Assembly: GCA_965227155.1 (NCBI GenBank)
Contig: OZ245731.1
Span: 248,001 to 312,000, forward strand
Direction: 5' to 3'
Source: UBA6059 sp965227155
Lineage (GTDB): Bacteria; Bacteroidota; Bacteroidia; Cytophagales; Cyclobacteriaceae
Length of the DNA stretch: 64,000 nt
A program made the position numbers and the translations under genes. The notes under the pieces are model-generated. The model saw only the letters and a program-made list of their open reading frames with translations. It did not search any database and was not told the DNA's origin. This document shows, in pieces, positions 37,597 to 46,007 of the stretch. The first letter of the stretch is position 1. Every line of letters begins with the position of its first letter.

Positions 37597-38661
37597 CTAT
37601 TCTTCTCCAACTTCAACATTATCAATGGTTACTCTTGTAGCACCGGCGCCTGACAAATACCTAAAGGCTATTCTATAAGGACTACCATGAATAGCTGAAG
37701 GTATAGAAACTGACTGATCAGTGAAAACACCATTGCCACTAGCTGGCGGTGGGAAATTGAAATCAAGCTGAGTCCAATCAGCTATGTTAATTTCAGCATT
37801 GTAATCTGCCTCGGAAATAACCCAGATTTCAGGATTAGGACCATCAAATCTGCTAGCGTATTTGAATTTAAGCGTATTAAGTATTACATCATTTGACTGC
37901 AATACAGGAGAGATGATCCATGAATCTACTTCCTGCGGTCCACCATCAAACCCATTAGCCTGAATGCCCTGATCTTCAAATCCAAAGCTGGTACAGCCCC
38001 AACCTGATCCACCTGCAAGAACTACATTATTAATAGTCCAATCCTCTAATACGGTATTACATTCGTCAAATCCTCCACCAAAATCAGTAGAATATGCAAC
38101 ATTAAACCTCACTGGTAGCATTACACGTGATATCACGTGTATAGTACCGTTTCCTTCTGTATTTGATCTTAATACCTGCAGGTCACGGTTCGCATTCAAT
38201 ACAAATGAACCAGCCTCTCTTGTTACTGGAATATTAATTCCTGAAAGAGTCGCAATTTGTCTGAAAGTTCCATTCTGAATTTGTTGAGCAGTAAGACTTG
38301 TTAGACCAATATGGGTCTCCAGTATTTCTGCAAGGTCAATATTAGCGGCTAATAACTCATCCAGCGAGTTGAATCCTAATTGCGCAACCAATATTTCGAA
38401 TGCATTATTGGTAGGAACAAATACCGTACGCTGATCCTGGGTTCTTCTACTGGTTAAAGCACCGGTAAGTCCAGTTTCATCTACTAACTGCAAGAATATG
38501 TCAAGGTCACCGCCCTGGTTTTCATTATTAATTGCATTTAGGAGTAAATCATTTTGAGACAAACCTGCGTCGGAGGTATCATCAAAGTCTTCGTCAATAC
38601 AGGAGGTCAAAAGCAGCATCCCGGCAAAGACGAAAGGCATATATTTCAAGATATTTTTCAT
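37597..38661 (-). CDS. Fasciclin-domain lipoprotein with choice-of-anchor-J-like C-terminus
   Basis: The start at ATG 38661 gives 354 residues and a clean lipoprotein signal (Cys21 in LTSC); an upstream ATG at 38673 is also possible. A fasciclin domain (about 35-185) has RTVFVPTNNAFEIL, ILETHIGLTSL and GNGTIHVISRVMLP. The C-terminal half (about 190-354) resembles the anchor-J-like module of the neighbouring nuclease: STDFGGGFDECNTV, VDSWIISPVL, RVTIDNVEV. Fasciclin domains mediate adhesion or protein contacts. It lies 36 bp downstream of the Oar-like receptor on the same strand. Inferred: a surface partner of that receptor or of the secreted nuclease. Confidence 0.88.
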   Translation of the reverse strand: MKNILKYMPFVFAGMLLLTSCIDEDFDDTSDAGLSQNDLLLNAINNENQGGDLDIFLQLVDETGLTGALTSRRTQDQRTVFVPTNNAFEILVAQLGFNSLDELLAANIDLAEILETHIGLTSLTAQQIQNGTFRQIATLSGINIPVTREAGSFVLNANRDLQVLRSNTEGNGTIHVISRVMLPVRFNVAYSTDFGGGFDECNTVLEDWTINNVVLAGGSGWGCTSFGFEDQGIQANGFDGGPQEVDSWIISPVLQSNDVILNTLKFKYASRFDGPNPEIWVISEADYNAEINIADWTQLDFNFPPPASGNGVFTDQSVSIPSAIHGSPYRIAFRYLSGAGATRVTIDNVEVGEE

Positions 38662-38697
38662 TTGGATGTTCATTTTTTTTGAAAACTTCACTCTCTA

Positions 38698-41600
38698 TTA
38701 AAAGATATATTTTAAACCAAACTGAGCGCTCCAAGTCTGACCAAGGTTGAAGCTTGATACAGTCACATCTGTTGGGTAGTCACTTTCGCCCTGAATGGTA
38801 TTGATAGTGAACTGCGCGTTTCCATTTGCATCTGTACCTTCAAAGTTCATAAGGTTTCTTTGCACAGTTACTCTACCTACACCCCAAGAGTCATTAATCA
38901 TATTAAGTGCGTTCAATACATCTACTCTAAATTGTAATCTATGCTTATTAGGGTCTTTTGTTAGGTTGATATCCTGAACTATAGAAACATCCATTCTATG
39001 CAACCATGGTAGTACAGCACCATTTCTTTCGGATACTGTTCCCCTGTTGTCCCTTAAATAAGGATCATTTTCAATGTAGTCATTTAGAATGTCCCACTGC
39101 TGCTGGGCAGTTTGTACAATTGCACCACCACTTACACGATCAATCAATTGAGCATCCTCTAAACTTTGAGGAATGTACATTAATGAAGTACCACTACCCT
39201 CACCATTTAAGTTTCCACTGTAGGTGTATGAGAATCTTCCCTGCTCACCTGCAGAATAATAAATGTTGATTGCTGTATTGTTTGACTCATTCAGACCTTT
39301 AGTGTTGAATGAAAGGACACCCACAATTCTGTTAGGCTGATCAAATCGTGAAAAACCTTCTTCAGGATTATTTCTACCCACTTGAACATCGCCAGGCCAA
39401 AGTGAGGCTGCTTGAGATCCACCTATTAAACCGAAATCTCTTGTTTGGCTTCTAGTGTATGCAAAACTTGTATAGATACCTTTACCCCAATCTTTTTCAA
39501 CACTTAAGGTCAAAGCACTGTAGGTACGATCATTGATGTTTGTCAAATAAAACAATTCGTTGATAGCACCGCCCAGTCTCTCCTGTGTATAAGTTGGGTA
39601 TGCATTACCTGCGATATTGATTGACTCGCCTGTAGGCACACTTGAAAGATTAGCACTGAATGGTGTATTGTAGTCTTTAGAGAAGATACCTTCTGCTGTA
39701 AAGGTAAATCCACTCCATTCATAATCTACAGCCAGGTTACTACGCCATGTTTGTGGCAACTTGAAATTTTCATCAGTGATAGACAATGAACTGGAGATGG
39801 TTGGCTCTTGCTCAGCAGGGTTTGGACGATAGAAGTTTATGTCAGGCTGAAATCCCTGCCATTCAGGGTTACCGTTTTGTCCCCACTGATCAGGCAATAG
39901 TCCAATAAAACCTCTTGTCACACCATTACCATTGATTTGGTTTGATAGATGAACAAATATCGGACGACCGGTGAAGATACCAGATCCACCTCTTACTGTC
40001 AATGTACCATCTTGCAATGCATCCCAATTAAATCCAAAACGAGGAGAGAATACCGGATTTACAGAAGGGAATTGATCTACCCTTGGAGATATAAATTCTC
40101 CTGGGTTTCTTGGGTTTTCAACACTGATTCCAAGGTCTTCAACTCTTTCGTTTCTTGGAGCATCAATAGGATAGAATGGCATTTCCACTCGTAAACCTAA
40201 GGTAAGGTTCAAATAAGGATTTGCTTGATACTCATCCTGTATATAGAGACCAACCTGACCGAATGCAGTTCTGTCTGTAGGCAGTACGTTAGGATTGGCT
40301 GCATCGTAGCTAAAGCCAATCGCAAACCCTGAAGGTAATATGTTAGGATCTCTATTGATCACAGCACCCACAAAATCGTCATATGAGTTCCATCGGTACC
40401 AAGAATCCCATGTAGGATTAAAGGCATTATCAAAGGTCATATACTCAAAGTTCACGCCTGCGGTAAATGTATGATTACCTAAAAAGTAGTTGAAGTTATT
40501 TGTGATATTCAGCGTCTTGTTATCAAGGAGGTTACCCCTGGTAAACAACTCTGTACCTAATGATGCAAAGTATAAAGGTGTAGTTCCATCATACTCTAAT
40601 ATCTCCGACATTGGGAAATTCTGATCACCTGGTATAAATCTTTGAGTCACAGCACTTGTGTAACCTATGTTTAGTCGATTCATCATATTTGGTGCAAGAT
40701 TGGAAGTCCATTCTGCAACTACTGACTGTACAATGTCTTCGCTACCATAGTTTCCATTTCTGAAAGTCAATGCTTCAGGACCAAACCGGTTGGTATTTCT
40801 AAATCTCTGGTTAGCAGGCAAGCCCCTGATACTATTTCCATTGATACCAACATCTCTTGTCTGTCTAAAGTCGTTGTACCGCAACATGAATTTGTTGTTT
40901 TGATTAAAGTTGTAATCAAAGCGGAAATTCAATCTTGTTGCCTCATCAGAAAATGGATAATTTTCAAAAGCTCCAGTTTCGTAGCCATAAATCTGCTGTA
41001 ATTGATCCCTTACAAATTGAGCCTGATCGGCTGTCATCCTGGCAATTCTTTGCTCAAAATCAGGAAATAATCCCTGGTCAGGTCTTGCTGCTCTTCTGTT
41101 GTCACCAGGTATAGCGTTATCTTCATACTCGAAAGAACCAAAGAAGAATAATTTATCCTTGATGATTGGTGCTCCTACAGTTGCACCATAAATCTGAGTT
41201 TTTGACTCAGAAAATGGCACTTCCTGACCACCATTCAAAGTAGTTCCCTGTGTATTTTGATTCCTAAACAGGGTATATGCCGTTGCTTTGATTTCGTTTG
41301 ACCCAGACTTAGTTACTGCGTTTACGTTAGCGCCTGTGAAACCACTTTGAGTCACATCATAAGGTGCAATATTTACCTGCACTTCTTCAATCGCATCAAG
41401 TGATATAGGGTTACCACCGGCAAATTGAGCACTTCCCAAGCCAAAGTTGTTATTGTAAATGTTACCATCAATCGTGTAGTTGTTGTAACGATTGTCAGCA
41501 CCTCCAAAACTTGTTCCATTTGATTGAGGAACCAATCTTGTGAAATCATTGATATTCCTGCTGATCGTTGGCAAGGAACTGATCCGCTCATTAGAAAGGT

Positions 41601-42009
41601 TAGTAGAAGCACCTGTCTTTTCTGCGCTGATGACTCCTCCTTCTCCAACAATTTCAATTGCTTCCAACTCGGTTCCTTCCTTAAGACTTGTTGTTACTGT
41701 ATAAGTCTCACCAAGGGCCAGCGTTAGGTTTTCAGCTTTAAAATCTTGAAATCCCACGAAAGTAATATTTACTGTATAAGGGCCACCTACTCTAAGACCT
41801 GCAAGTGTAAATCTTCCCTTATCATTTGTAACAGCACCGTATGTTGTCCCAGACGGTTCATGAATTGCAATAACAGTTGCTCCAAGCAATGGTTCACCTG
41901 TCTCGTCATTTACCGTACCTACTACAGTAGATGAGGTAACACCTTGTGAAAAGGCATCAACTACGCTAAAAACTACTAGCATAGACATTAGTAAAACTAT
42001 TCTTCTCAT
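38698..42009 (-). CDS. Oar-like TonB-dependent outer-membrane receptor
   Basis: A 1103-residue protein with a signal peptide ending near VDAFSQ (about 22), a carboxypeptidase-regulatory-like domain (about 25-115; VGTVNDETGEPLLGATVIA), a plug (RISSLPTISRNINDFTRLVP, YTIDGNIYNNNFGLGS) and a long barrel ending SAQFGLKYIF. Absence of the SusC-type YGTV plug entry and the NDFTRLVPQ motif place it with Oar/TonB-dependent receptors rather than SusC. It is the first gene of a three-gene set with the fasciclin lipoprotein and the nuclease. Ligand unknown; protein, peptide or nucleic-acid breakdown products are possible. Confidence 0.93.
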   Translation of the reverse strand: MRRIVLLMSMLVVFSVVDAFSQGVTSSTVVGTVNDETGEPLLGATVIAIHEPSGTTYGAVTNDKGRFTLAGLRVGGPYTVNITFVGFQDFKAENLTLALGETYTVTTSLKEGTELEAIEIVGEGGVISAEKTGASTNLSNERISSLPTISRNINDFTRLVPQSNGTSFGGADNRYNNYTIDGNIYNNNFGLGSAQFAGGNPISLDAIEEVQVNIAPYDVTQSGFTGANVNAVTKSGSNEIKATAYTLFRNQNTQGTTLNGGQEVPFSESKTQIYGATVGAPIIKDKLFFFGSFEYEDNAIPGDNRRAARPDQGLFPDFEQRIARMTADQAQFVRDQLQQIYGYETGAFENYPFSDEATRLNFRFDYNFNQNNKFMLRYNDFRQTRDVGINGNSIRGLPANQRFRNTNRFGPEALTFRNGNYGSEDIVQSVVAEWTSNLAPNMMNRLNIGYTSAVTQRFIPGDQNFPMSEILEYDGTTPLYFASLGTELFTRGNLLDNKTLNITNNFNYFLGNHTFTAGVNFEYMTFDNAFNPTWDSWYRWNSYDDFVGAVINRDPNILPSGFAIGFSYDAANPNVLPTDRTAFGQVGLYIQDEYQANPYLNLTLGLRVEMPFYPIDAPRNERVEDLGISVENPRNPGEFISPRVDQFPSVNPVFSPRFGFNWDALQDGTLTVRGGSGIFTGRPIFVHLSNQINGNGVTRGFIGLLPDQWGQNGNPEWQGFQPDINFYRPNPAEQEPTISSSLSITDENFKLPQTWRSNLAVDYEWSGFTFTAEGIFSKDYNTPFSANLSSVPTGESINIAGNAYPTYTQERLGGAINELFYLTNINDRTYSALTLSVEKDWGKGIYTSFAYTRSQTRDFGLIGGSQAASLWPGDVQVGRNNPEEGFSRFDQPNRIVGVLSFNTKGLNESNNTAINIYYSAGEQGRFSYTYSGNLNGEGSGTSLMYIPQSLEDAQLIDRVSGGAIVQTAQQQWDILNDYIENDPYLRDNRGTVSERNGAVLPWLHRMDVSIVQDINLTKDPNKHRLQFRVDVLNALNMINDSWGVGRVTVQRNLMNFEGTDANGNAQFTINTIQGESDYPTDVTVSSFNLGQTWSAQFGLKYIF

Positions 42010-42042
42010 AGTAAATATTTAGTTTCAAATTAAAATTTCCCG

Positions 42043-42050
42043 CAAAAGTA
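42043..42050 (-). promoter_or_regulatory. Candidate -7 promoter box for the Oar-like receptor
   Basis: Minus-strand TACTTTTG fits TAnnTTTG, 33 bp upstream of the ATG at 42009. The nearest TTG that could serve as -33 is about 26 bp further up, longer than usual, so the match is tentative. The rest of the 298-bp divergent gap (42010-42307) shows nothing else clear. Confidence 0.3.
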
Positions 42051-42307
42051 GTGTGAAATATGGCTCACACATTTACCAAATATTTAATTTTCGTTAATCC
42101 TCTTAACATACAGTTAATATTGACTTTGGTCATAATATGAGGGATCAGGAAAATTATATTTGGCGAAAGTAGGCTTTTCAATTTACCACCGGTTTACCCT
42201 CATTTAAAGTTTGAATTATCAATTTTCCGATATGGTCTTATTGAATTAACAATACAAATACCTGACGTAAATCATCCAATGCATTATCTTTGCTCAACGC
42301 CCAAAAA

Positions 42308-42814
42308 ATGAAGGAAAAGCTTTTTCACCTGGACAAAAACTACCTGCTAAAGGAAGCGCAGACCTCTCTAAGGAAAACACTGCTTACTGAATTTGTAAAT
42401 CGTGCCCTGCAGCAGTATCACATTTTGCATAATCCGCTGGGGTTGGTTGATACTACGGTAGCGGCGCTAAATCAATACCAGCTAAAAAAGGACTATCCGG
42501 CATTTCATAATTTCTACCAGAAAATTGCCGCGATTTACCGATTTAAATTTGGTGACAATCAATTGCCCATACTTTGGGATGGTCGTTCTCATGTAGAGTA
42601 TTACCAGGATGAATGGTCTGCTTTTTTCGAGGTTGAAACCAATGCCATGTTTTTACAGCCTGCCTTTCTAAAAATGATATTGGAAATAGCTGTTTTTGGC
42701 AGAAAAGGGCAAAATCAGGAACTTATGATCTACAGACTCTCCGGGTTTATCCGGGAGCATTTTAATATGCAGGTCTACAAAAAGAAAGGTGTAGTTGAGC
42801 TAAAAATTGCCTGA
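42308..42814 (+). CDS. Conserved-looking hypothetical cytoplasmic protein
   Basis: The ATG at 42308 (168 residues) is preferred over an upstream TTG. No signal peptide or membrane segment. The protein is mixed helical, rich in Lys, Phe and Tyr (KEKLFHLDKNYLLKEAQTSL, HNPLGLVDTTVAALNQY, FRFKFGDN-like segment, LPILWDGRSHVEYYQDEWSAF). It was not recognised. It stops 3 bp before the convergent acyP stop. Codon use looks like its neighbours, so it is probably a native gene. Confidence 0.7.
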   Translation: MKEKLFHLDKNYLLKEAQTSLRKTLLTEFVNRALQQYHILHNPLGLVDTTVAALNQYQLKKDYPAFHNFYQKIAAIYRFKFGDNQLPILWDGRSHVEYYQDEWSAFFEVETNAMFLQPAFLKMILEIAVFGRKGQNQELMIYRLSGFIREHFNMQVYKKKGVVELKIA

Positions 42815-42817
42815 TGG

Positions 42818-43090
42818 CTAGTGCTCTATGGCAAATCCACTGCATTTTTTTATGGTAGTATCCTCAACATCTACCTGGGTAACCCTGGCCTGAGGCGGTC
42901 CCTGACTGCACCACTCCAGTAATGCTGCAACTGCTACCTCGTCACCTTCCACATGGATGGATACAGAACCATTAATTTCATTTTTAACCCAGCCCATAAG
43001 TCCCAACTCCTGTGCTCGCTGCTGGGTGCTGGCTCTAAAAAATACGCCCTGCACTTTTCCAAATACTGCAATTTTTTTGGCCACAATCAT
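42818..43090 (-). CDS. acyP: Acylphosphatase
   Basis: A 90-residue protein of standard length. The phosphate-binding loop with catalytic Arg is VQGVFFRAST (about 13-22), and the catalytic Asn is in GWVKNEINGSVSIHVEG (about 33-49). It hydrolyses carboxyl-phosphate bonds such as acetyl phosphate or 1,3-bisphosphoglycerate in the cytoplasm. The start overlaps the deoC stop by 4 bp (ATGA), so the two are translated together. Confidence 0.95.
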   Translation of the reverse strand: MIVAKKIAVFGKVQGVFFRASTQQRAQELGLMGWVKNEINGSVSIHVEGDEVAVAALLEWCSQGPPQARVTQVDVEDTTIKKCSGFAIEH

Positions 43091-43740
43091 AGAGCAGCTT
43101 TTACAATGTCAACCCCCGAAGAAGTGCCAATTCTGTCTGCGCCGGCTTTTATCAGCGCTGTAGCATCCTCCAGAGTCTTAATGCCTCCGGAAGCTTTGAT
43201 GCCTACCTGCGAGGGTAAATTTTCACGCATGAGCTTGATGTGATTTACCTGTGCACCTGCATGAGCAAATCCGGTGGAAGTTTTTACAAAATCCACACCG
43301 GCATCCTTAGCAATATTGGCCGCCTTTATAATCTCAGCATCATCTAAATATGCCGTTTCCAGAATCACTTTCATCAGTCGTTCAGATTCGTGGATCATTT
43401 TTGAAAGCTTTACCAGCTCTATTTTAAACCACATCATTCCTTCTTTGAAAGCCGATATATTCATCACCACATCGATCTCATCGGCCCCATCCCTGATTGC
43501 CAGACGGGTTTCCTCTTCCTTGGCTTCCGTCATTTGATAGCCCAGTGGAAAACCAACCACTGTAACCAGCTGCATATCCGCCTTTCCAATCTCCCGGGCT
43601 GCTCTTTTCACCCAAAAGGGTGGCACACAAACGCCCAGTAAGCTATGCTCTTTGGCCTCAGCCACTAGCTTGTCTACATCTTTACCAGTAATAGTTGGTT
43701 TAAGATTGGTATGCTCAATAAAACGATTGATGTTTTTCAC
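43087..43740 (-). CDS. deoC: Deoxyribose-phosphate aldolase
   Basis: A 217-residue TIM-barrel enzyme. The Schiff-base Lys is in VDFVKTSTGF (about 149), the second Lys in GIKASGGIKT (about 182) and the acidic residue in EIDVVMN (about 88). It cleaves deoxyribose 5-phosphate into glyceraldehyde 3-phosphate and acetaldehyde in deoxynucleoside breakdown. The start must be GTG at 43740: an in-frame TAA lies two codons upstream and the next Met is inside the conserved core. It overlaps acyP by 4 bp. Confidence 0.96.
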   Translation of the reverse strand: MKNINRFIEHTNLKPTITGKDVDKLVAEAKEHSLLGVCVPPFWVKRAAREIGKADMQLVTVVGFPLGYQMTEAKEEETRLAIRDGADEIDVVMNISAFKEGMMWFKIELVKLSKMIHESERLMKVILETAYLDDAEIIKAANIAKDAGVDFVKTSTGFAHAGAQVNHIKLMRENLPSQVGIKASGGIKTLEDATALIKAGADRIGTSSGVDIVKAAL

Positions 43741-43767
43741 AGATTAGAAATTTGATATTGTTCAAAA

Positions 43768-44133
43768 TTAATGAACAATACCGCATTCTTTGCAAAGCTT
43801 CCGCTTGCCTACTGGTCTAATTTTGGGTTTCCTTTTGTGGCCGAAATAGGTAGGATCAGAATACTGAGGCTTTTCCATTTTTCGCTGCTTTTTTCGGTAT
43901 TCTTTGGCAACCTTTTTCATTCTTTTCTCAAACTCCTTGCGGGTCTCGAAATAAGATTTGGTCTCAATTTTATTCTTTTTTGACTTTTTGGATTTGCCAG
44001 AAGATCTGAAAATGGCGTTTTCATCCTGCTTTTTACCTTCGACCTCACGTGTGGTTTGAGCATTGGCCTGAGTAGCTAGGGCCATTAACCCACACACAAA
44101 TACAACTGAAACAAAAATTTTCGCTAGTCCCAT
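43768..44133 (-). CDS. Small, highly basic exported protein of unknown function
   Basis: A 121-residue protein with a clear signal peptide (1-25, ending ANAQ). The mature part is dominated by Lys, Arg and Glu (GKSKKSKKNK, ETRKEFEKRMKKVAKEYRKK), probably one long charged helix, then a basic tail with CKECG. No known domain. It lies 27 bp upstream of deoC on the same strand and might share its message, though a functional link is not evident. It could bind acidic polymers such as nucleic acid or LPS; this is a guess from charge alone. Confidence 0.7.
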   Translation of the reverse strand: MGLAKIFVSVVFVCGLMALATQANAQTTREVEGKKQDENAIFRSSGKSKKSKKNKIETKSYFETRKEFEKRMKKVAKEYRKKQRKMEKPQYSDPTYFGHKRKPKIRPVGKRKLCKECGIVH

Positions 44134-44192
44134 ATCTATCCTTTCTTGCTTTCCTCCTTACAACGTAAAGGTATAAATATATTGCCCCAACC

Positions 44193-44648
44193 CTAAACTG
44201 TTACCTTATCGTAGGTCTCCATGTTTTTAAATACAGTTTGGAGTATGCGTACCAAATCAGCCAAATCCTCTTCAGAAAGGTCTTGCCAACCGGCTTCTCG
44301 CAAGGCCACAACTTCCGGCAGGATCTGCTTGTATTTTTGTCGGCCCGCTTCCGTCAACTCAATGTGGAATTTGCGACGGTCATCATCCAACTGCACCCTG
44401 CTTACAAGAGACTTTTTTACAAGTAAATCGAGAATTCGGGTGACTGTGGGTGGGTCCTTGAAAATCAATGCAGCAATTTCCCGCTGGCTGAGTCCATTTT
44501 TCTTGATAAGCTGATCTAAAATTACCCACTGGTCAACTGTCAAATCATACCCTTTTGCAGACAACCGTCGCTGCAAGGTCTGTTTGATTTTCTTCATGGT
44601 AATTTCTATCAGAAAACCATAATTCGTTTGCTCAAATAGTTTGTCCAT
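44193..44648 (-). CDS. MarR-family transcriptional regulator
   Basis: A 151-residue protein with the winged helix-turn-helix at about 45-115: LSQREIAALIFKDPPTVTRI, then LVKKSLVSRVQLDDDRRKFH, the wing with the DxRxxxI/L signature, and LTEAGRQKY. Dimer helices flank it. It lies 85 bp downstream of hppD on the same strand, with a terminator between, so it may be read through from hppD or use its own promoter. Control of the tyrosine-degradation gene is a plausible inference from position; ligand unknown. Confidence 0.92.
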   Translation of the reverse strand: MDKLFEQTNYGFLIEITMKKIKQTLQRRLSAKGYDLTVDQWVILDQLIKKNGLSQREIAALIFKDPPTVTRILDLLVKKSLVSRVQLDDDRRKFHIELTEAGRQKYKQILPEVVALREAGWQDLSEEDLADLVRILQTVFKNMETYDKVTV

Positions 44649-44668
44649 TACGATAGTTGATAGTTATT

Positions 44669-44700
44669 AAAAAAACCAGACCTGCATCTACAGGTCCGGT
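44669..44700 (-). terminator. Terminator after hppD
   Basis: Minus strand: stem ACCGGACCTG/CAGGTCTGGT with one mismatch and a 6-base loop, followed by seven T. It begins 34 bp after the hppD stop and ends 21 bp before the MarR gene start. Confidence 0.85.
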
Positions 44701-44733
44701 TCATCAGTGGGTCTGTTGTTTAATTCTATAAAG

Positions 44734-45870
44734 TTATAAAGTTCCTCTAAGTTCCTGCTCTCTTTCAATAGCTTCAAATAAAGCTTTGAAATTTCCTTTA
44801 CCAAATGATTTTGCACCCTTGCGTTGGATGATTTCAAAAAACACCGTAGGCCGGGGCTCCACCGGTTTGGTGAAAATCTGTAGCAGGTAGCCCTCCTCAT
44901 CTCTATCGACCAGGATGCCAAGCTCTTTCAAAGGCTTTAAATCTTCATCTATTTCACCAACTCTATCCAGCAAATCTTCATAATAGGTAGGTGGCACCCG
45001 CAAAAATTCTACACCACGATCTCTCATGGCTGTAACCGTTTCTATGATATTGTCTGTTGCCACAGCAAGGTGCTGCACGCCTGCTCCTTCATAGAAATCA
45101 ATATATTCTTCAATTTGAGACTTTTTCTTTCCTTCTGCAGGTTCATTGATGGGGAATTTGATCCGACCGTTGCCATTGCTCATCACTTTACTCATGAGCG
45201 CAGTATATTCTGTAGAAATATCCTTATCATCAAAGGAAATAAGCTGGCTGAAGCCCATAGTATTTGCATAGAAATCAACCCATTTGTTCATTTCACCCCA
45301 GCCCACATTGCCTACCATATGATCAATGAATTTTAATCCTGTGGTAGAAGGATGGTAATCGGTTTTCCACTCTACAAACCCAGGGAGGAAAATTCCTTTG
45401 TAGTTCTTTCGCTCTATAAAAAGGTGAACCGTTTCTCCATAAGTGTAAATGCCGGACTTTATAATCTCTCCGTCTTTATCTTTCTCAATGGTAGGCTCCA
45501 TAAATGGTTTTGCTCCTCTTTTGGTAGTTTCTTGAAATGATTTGGTAGCGTCATCCACCCAAAGGGCTACTACTTTCACCCCATCCCCATGCTTGTCGAT
45601 GTGTCGACCGATTTCAGTGCCACTTCGCATAGGCGATGTAAGTATCAGCCTGATTTTATCCTGCACTACTACATAGGATTCCCGGTCTTTCACGCCTGTC
45701 GATAGACCACAATAGGCCAAATCCTGAAAACCAAAAGCTGTTTTGTAAAAATGAGCAGCCTGCTTGGCATTGCTCACATAAAATTCTACATAATCCGTAC
45801 CGTTGATAGGCAAAAAATCTTCTGCATCAGGGAAGATCTTATCGATAGTATCAGTTTGAGGGCTATTCAT
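44734..45870 (-). CDS. hppD: 4-hydroxyphenylpyruvate dioxygenase
   Basis: A 378-residue protein made of two vicinal-oxygen-chelate halves. Iron ligands are visible: His in LKFIDHMVGNV (about 187), His in GVQHLAVATDNI (about 268) and Glu in PTVFFEIIQRKG (about 350). The C-terminal closing helix follows (GKGNFKALFEAIEREQ). It converts 4-hydroxyphenylpyruvate to homogentisate in tyrosine breakdown. No homogentisate dioxygenase gene lies in the window. It stands alone apart from the downstream MarR gene, and an imperfect palindrome sits just above its start. Confidence 0.96.
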   Translation of the reverse strand: MNSPQTDTIDKIFPDAEDFLPINGTDYVEFYVSNAKQAAHFYKTAFGFQDLAYCGLSTGVKDRESYVVVQDKIRLILTSPMRSGTEIGRHIDKHGDGVKVVALWVDDATKSFQETTKRGAKPFMEPTIEKDKDGEIIKSGIYTYGETVHLFIERKNYKGIFLPGFVEWKTDYHPSTTGLKFIDHMVGNVGWGEMNKWVDFYANTMGFSQLISFDDKDISTEYTALMSKVMSNGNGRIKFPINEPAEGKKKSQIEEYIDFYEGAGVQHLAVATDNIIETVTAMRDRGVEFLRVPPTYYEDLLDRVGEIDEDLKPLKELGILVDRDEEGYLLQIFTKPVEPRPTVFFEIIQRKGAKSFGKGNFKALFEAIEREQELRGTL

Positions 45871-45881
45871 GTTGTTCTTTT

Positions 45882-45899
45882 TAGTTGTTATACTAACTA
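45882..45899. promoter_or_regulatory. Imperfect palindrome at the hppD start, candidate MarR site
   Basis: TAGTTgtTATActAACTA, an 18-bp dyad with 5-bp arms, 11 bp upstream of the hppD ATG. The related string TAGTTGATAGTTA lies just above the MarR gene start (44655-44667). MarR proteins bind dyads of this size and often their own promoter; the link is inferred. Confidence 0.35.
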
Positions 45900-46007
45900 T
45901 TATTATACGAAATTATAAAAATTAGTTGCTCAAATCAAATAGATATCGGCAAGATTGATGCACTGACTCCCCCTTATGCTTTATCTTTCACTGATTAAAG
46001 CATTTTT

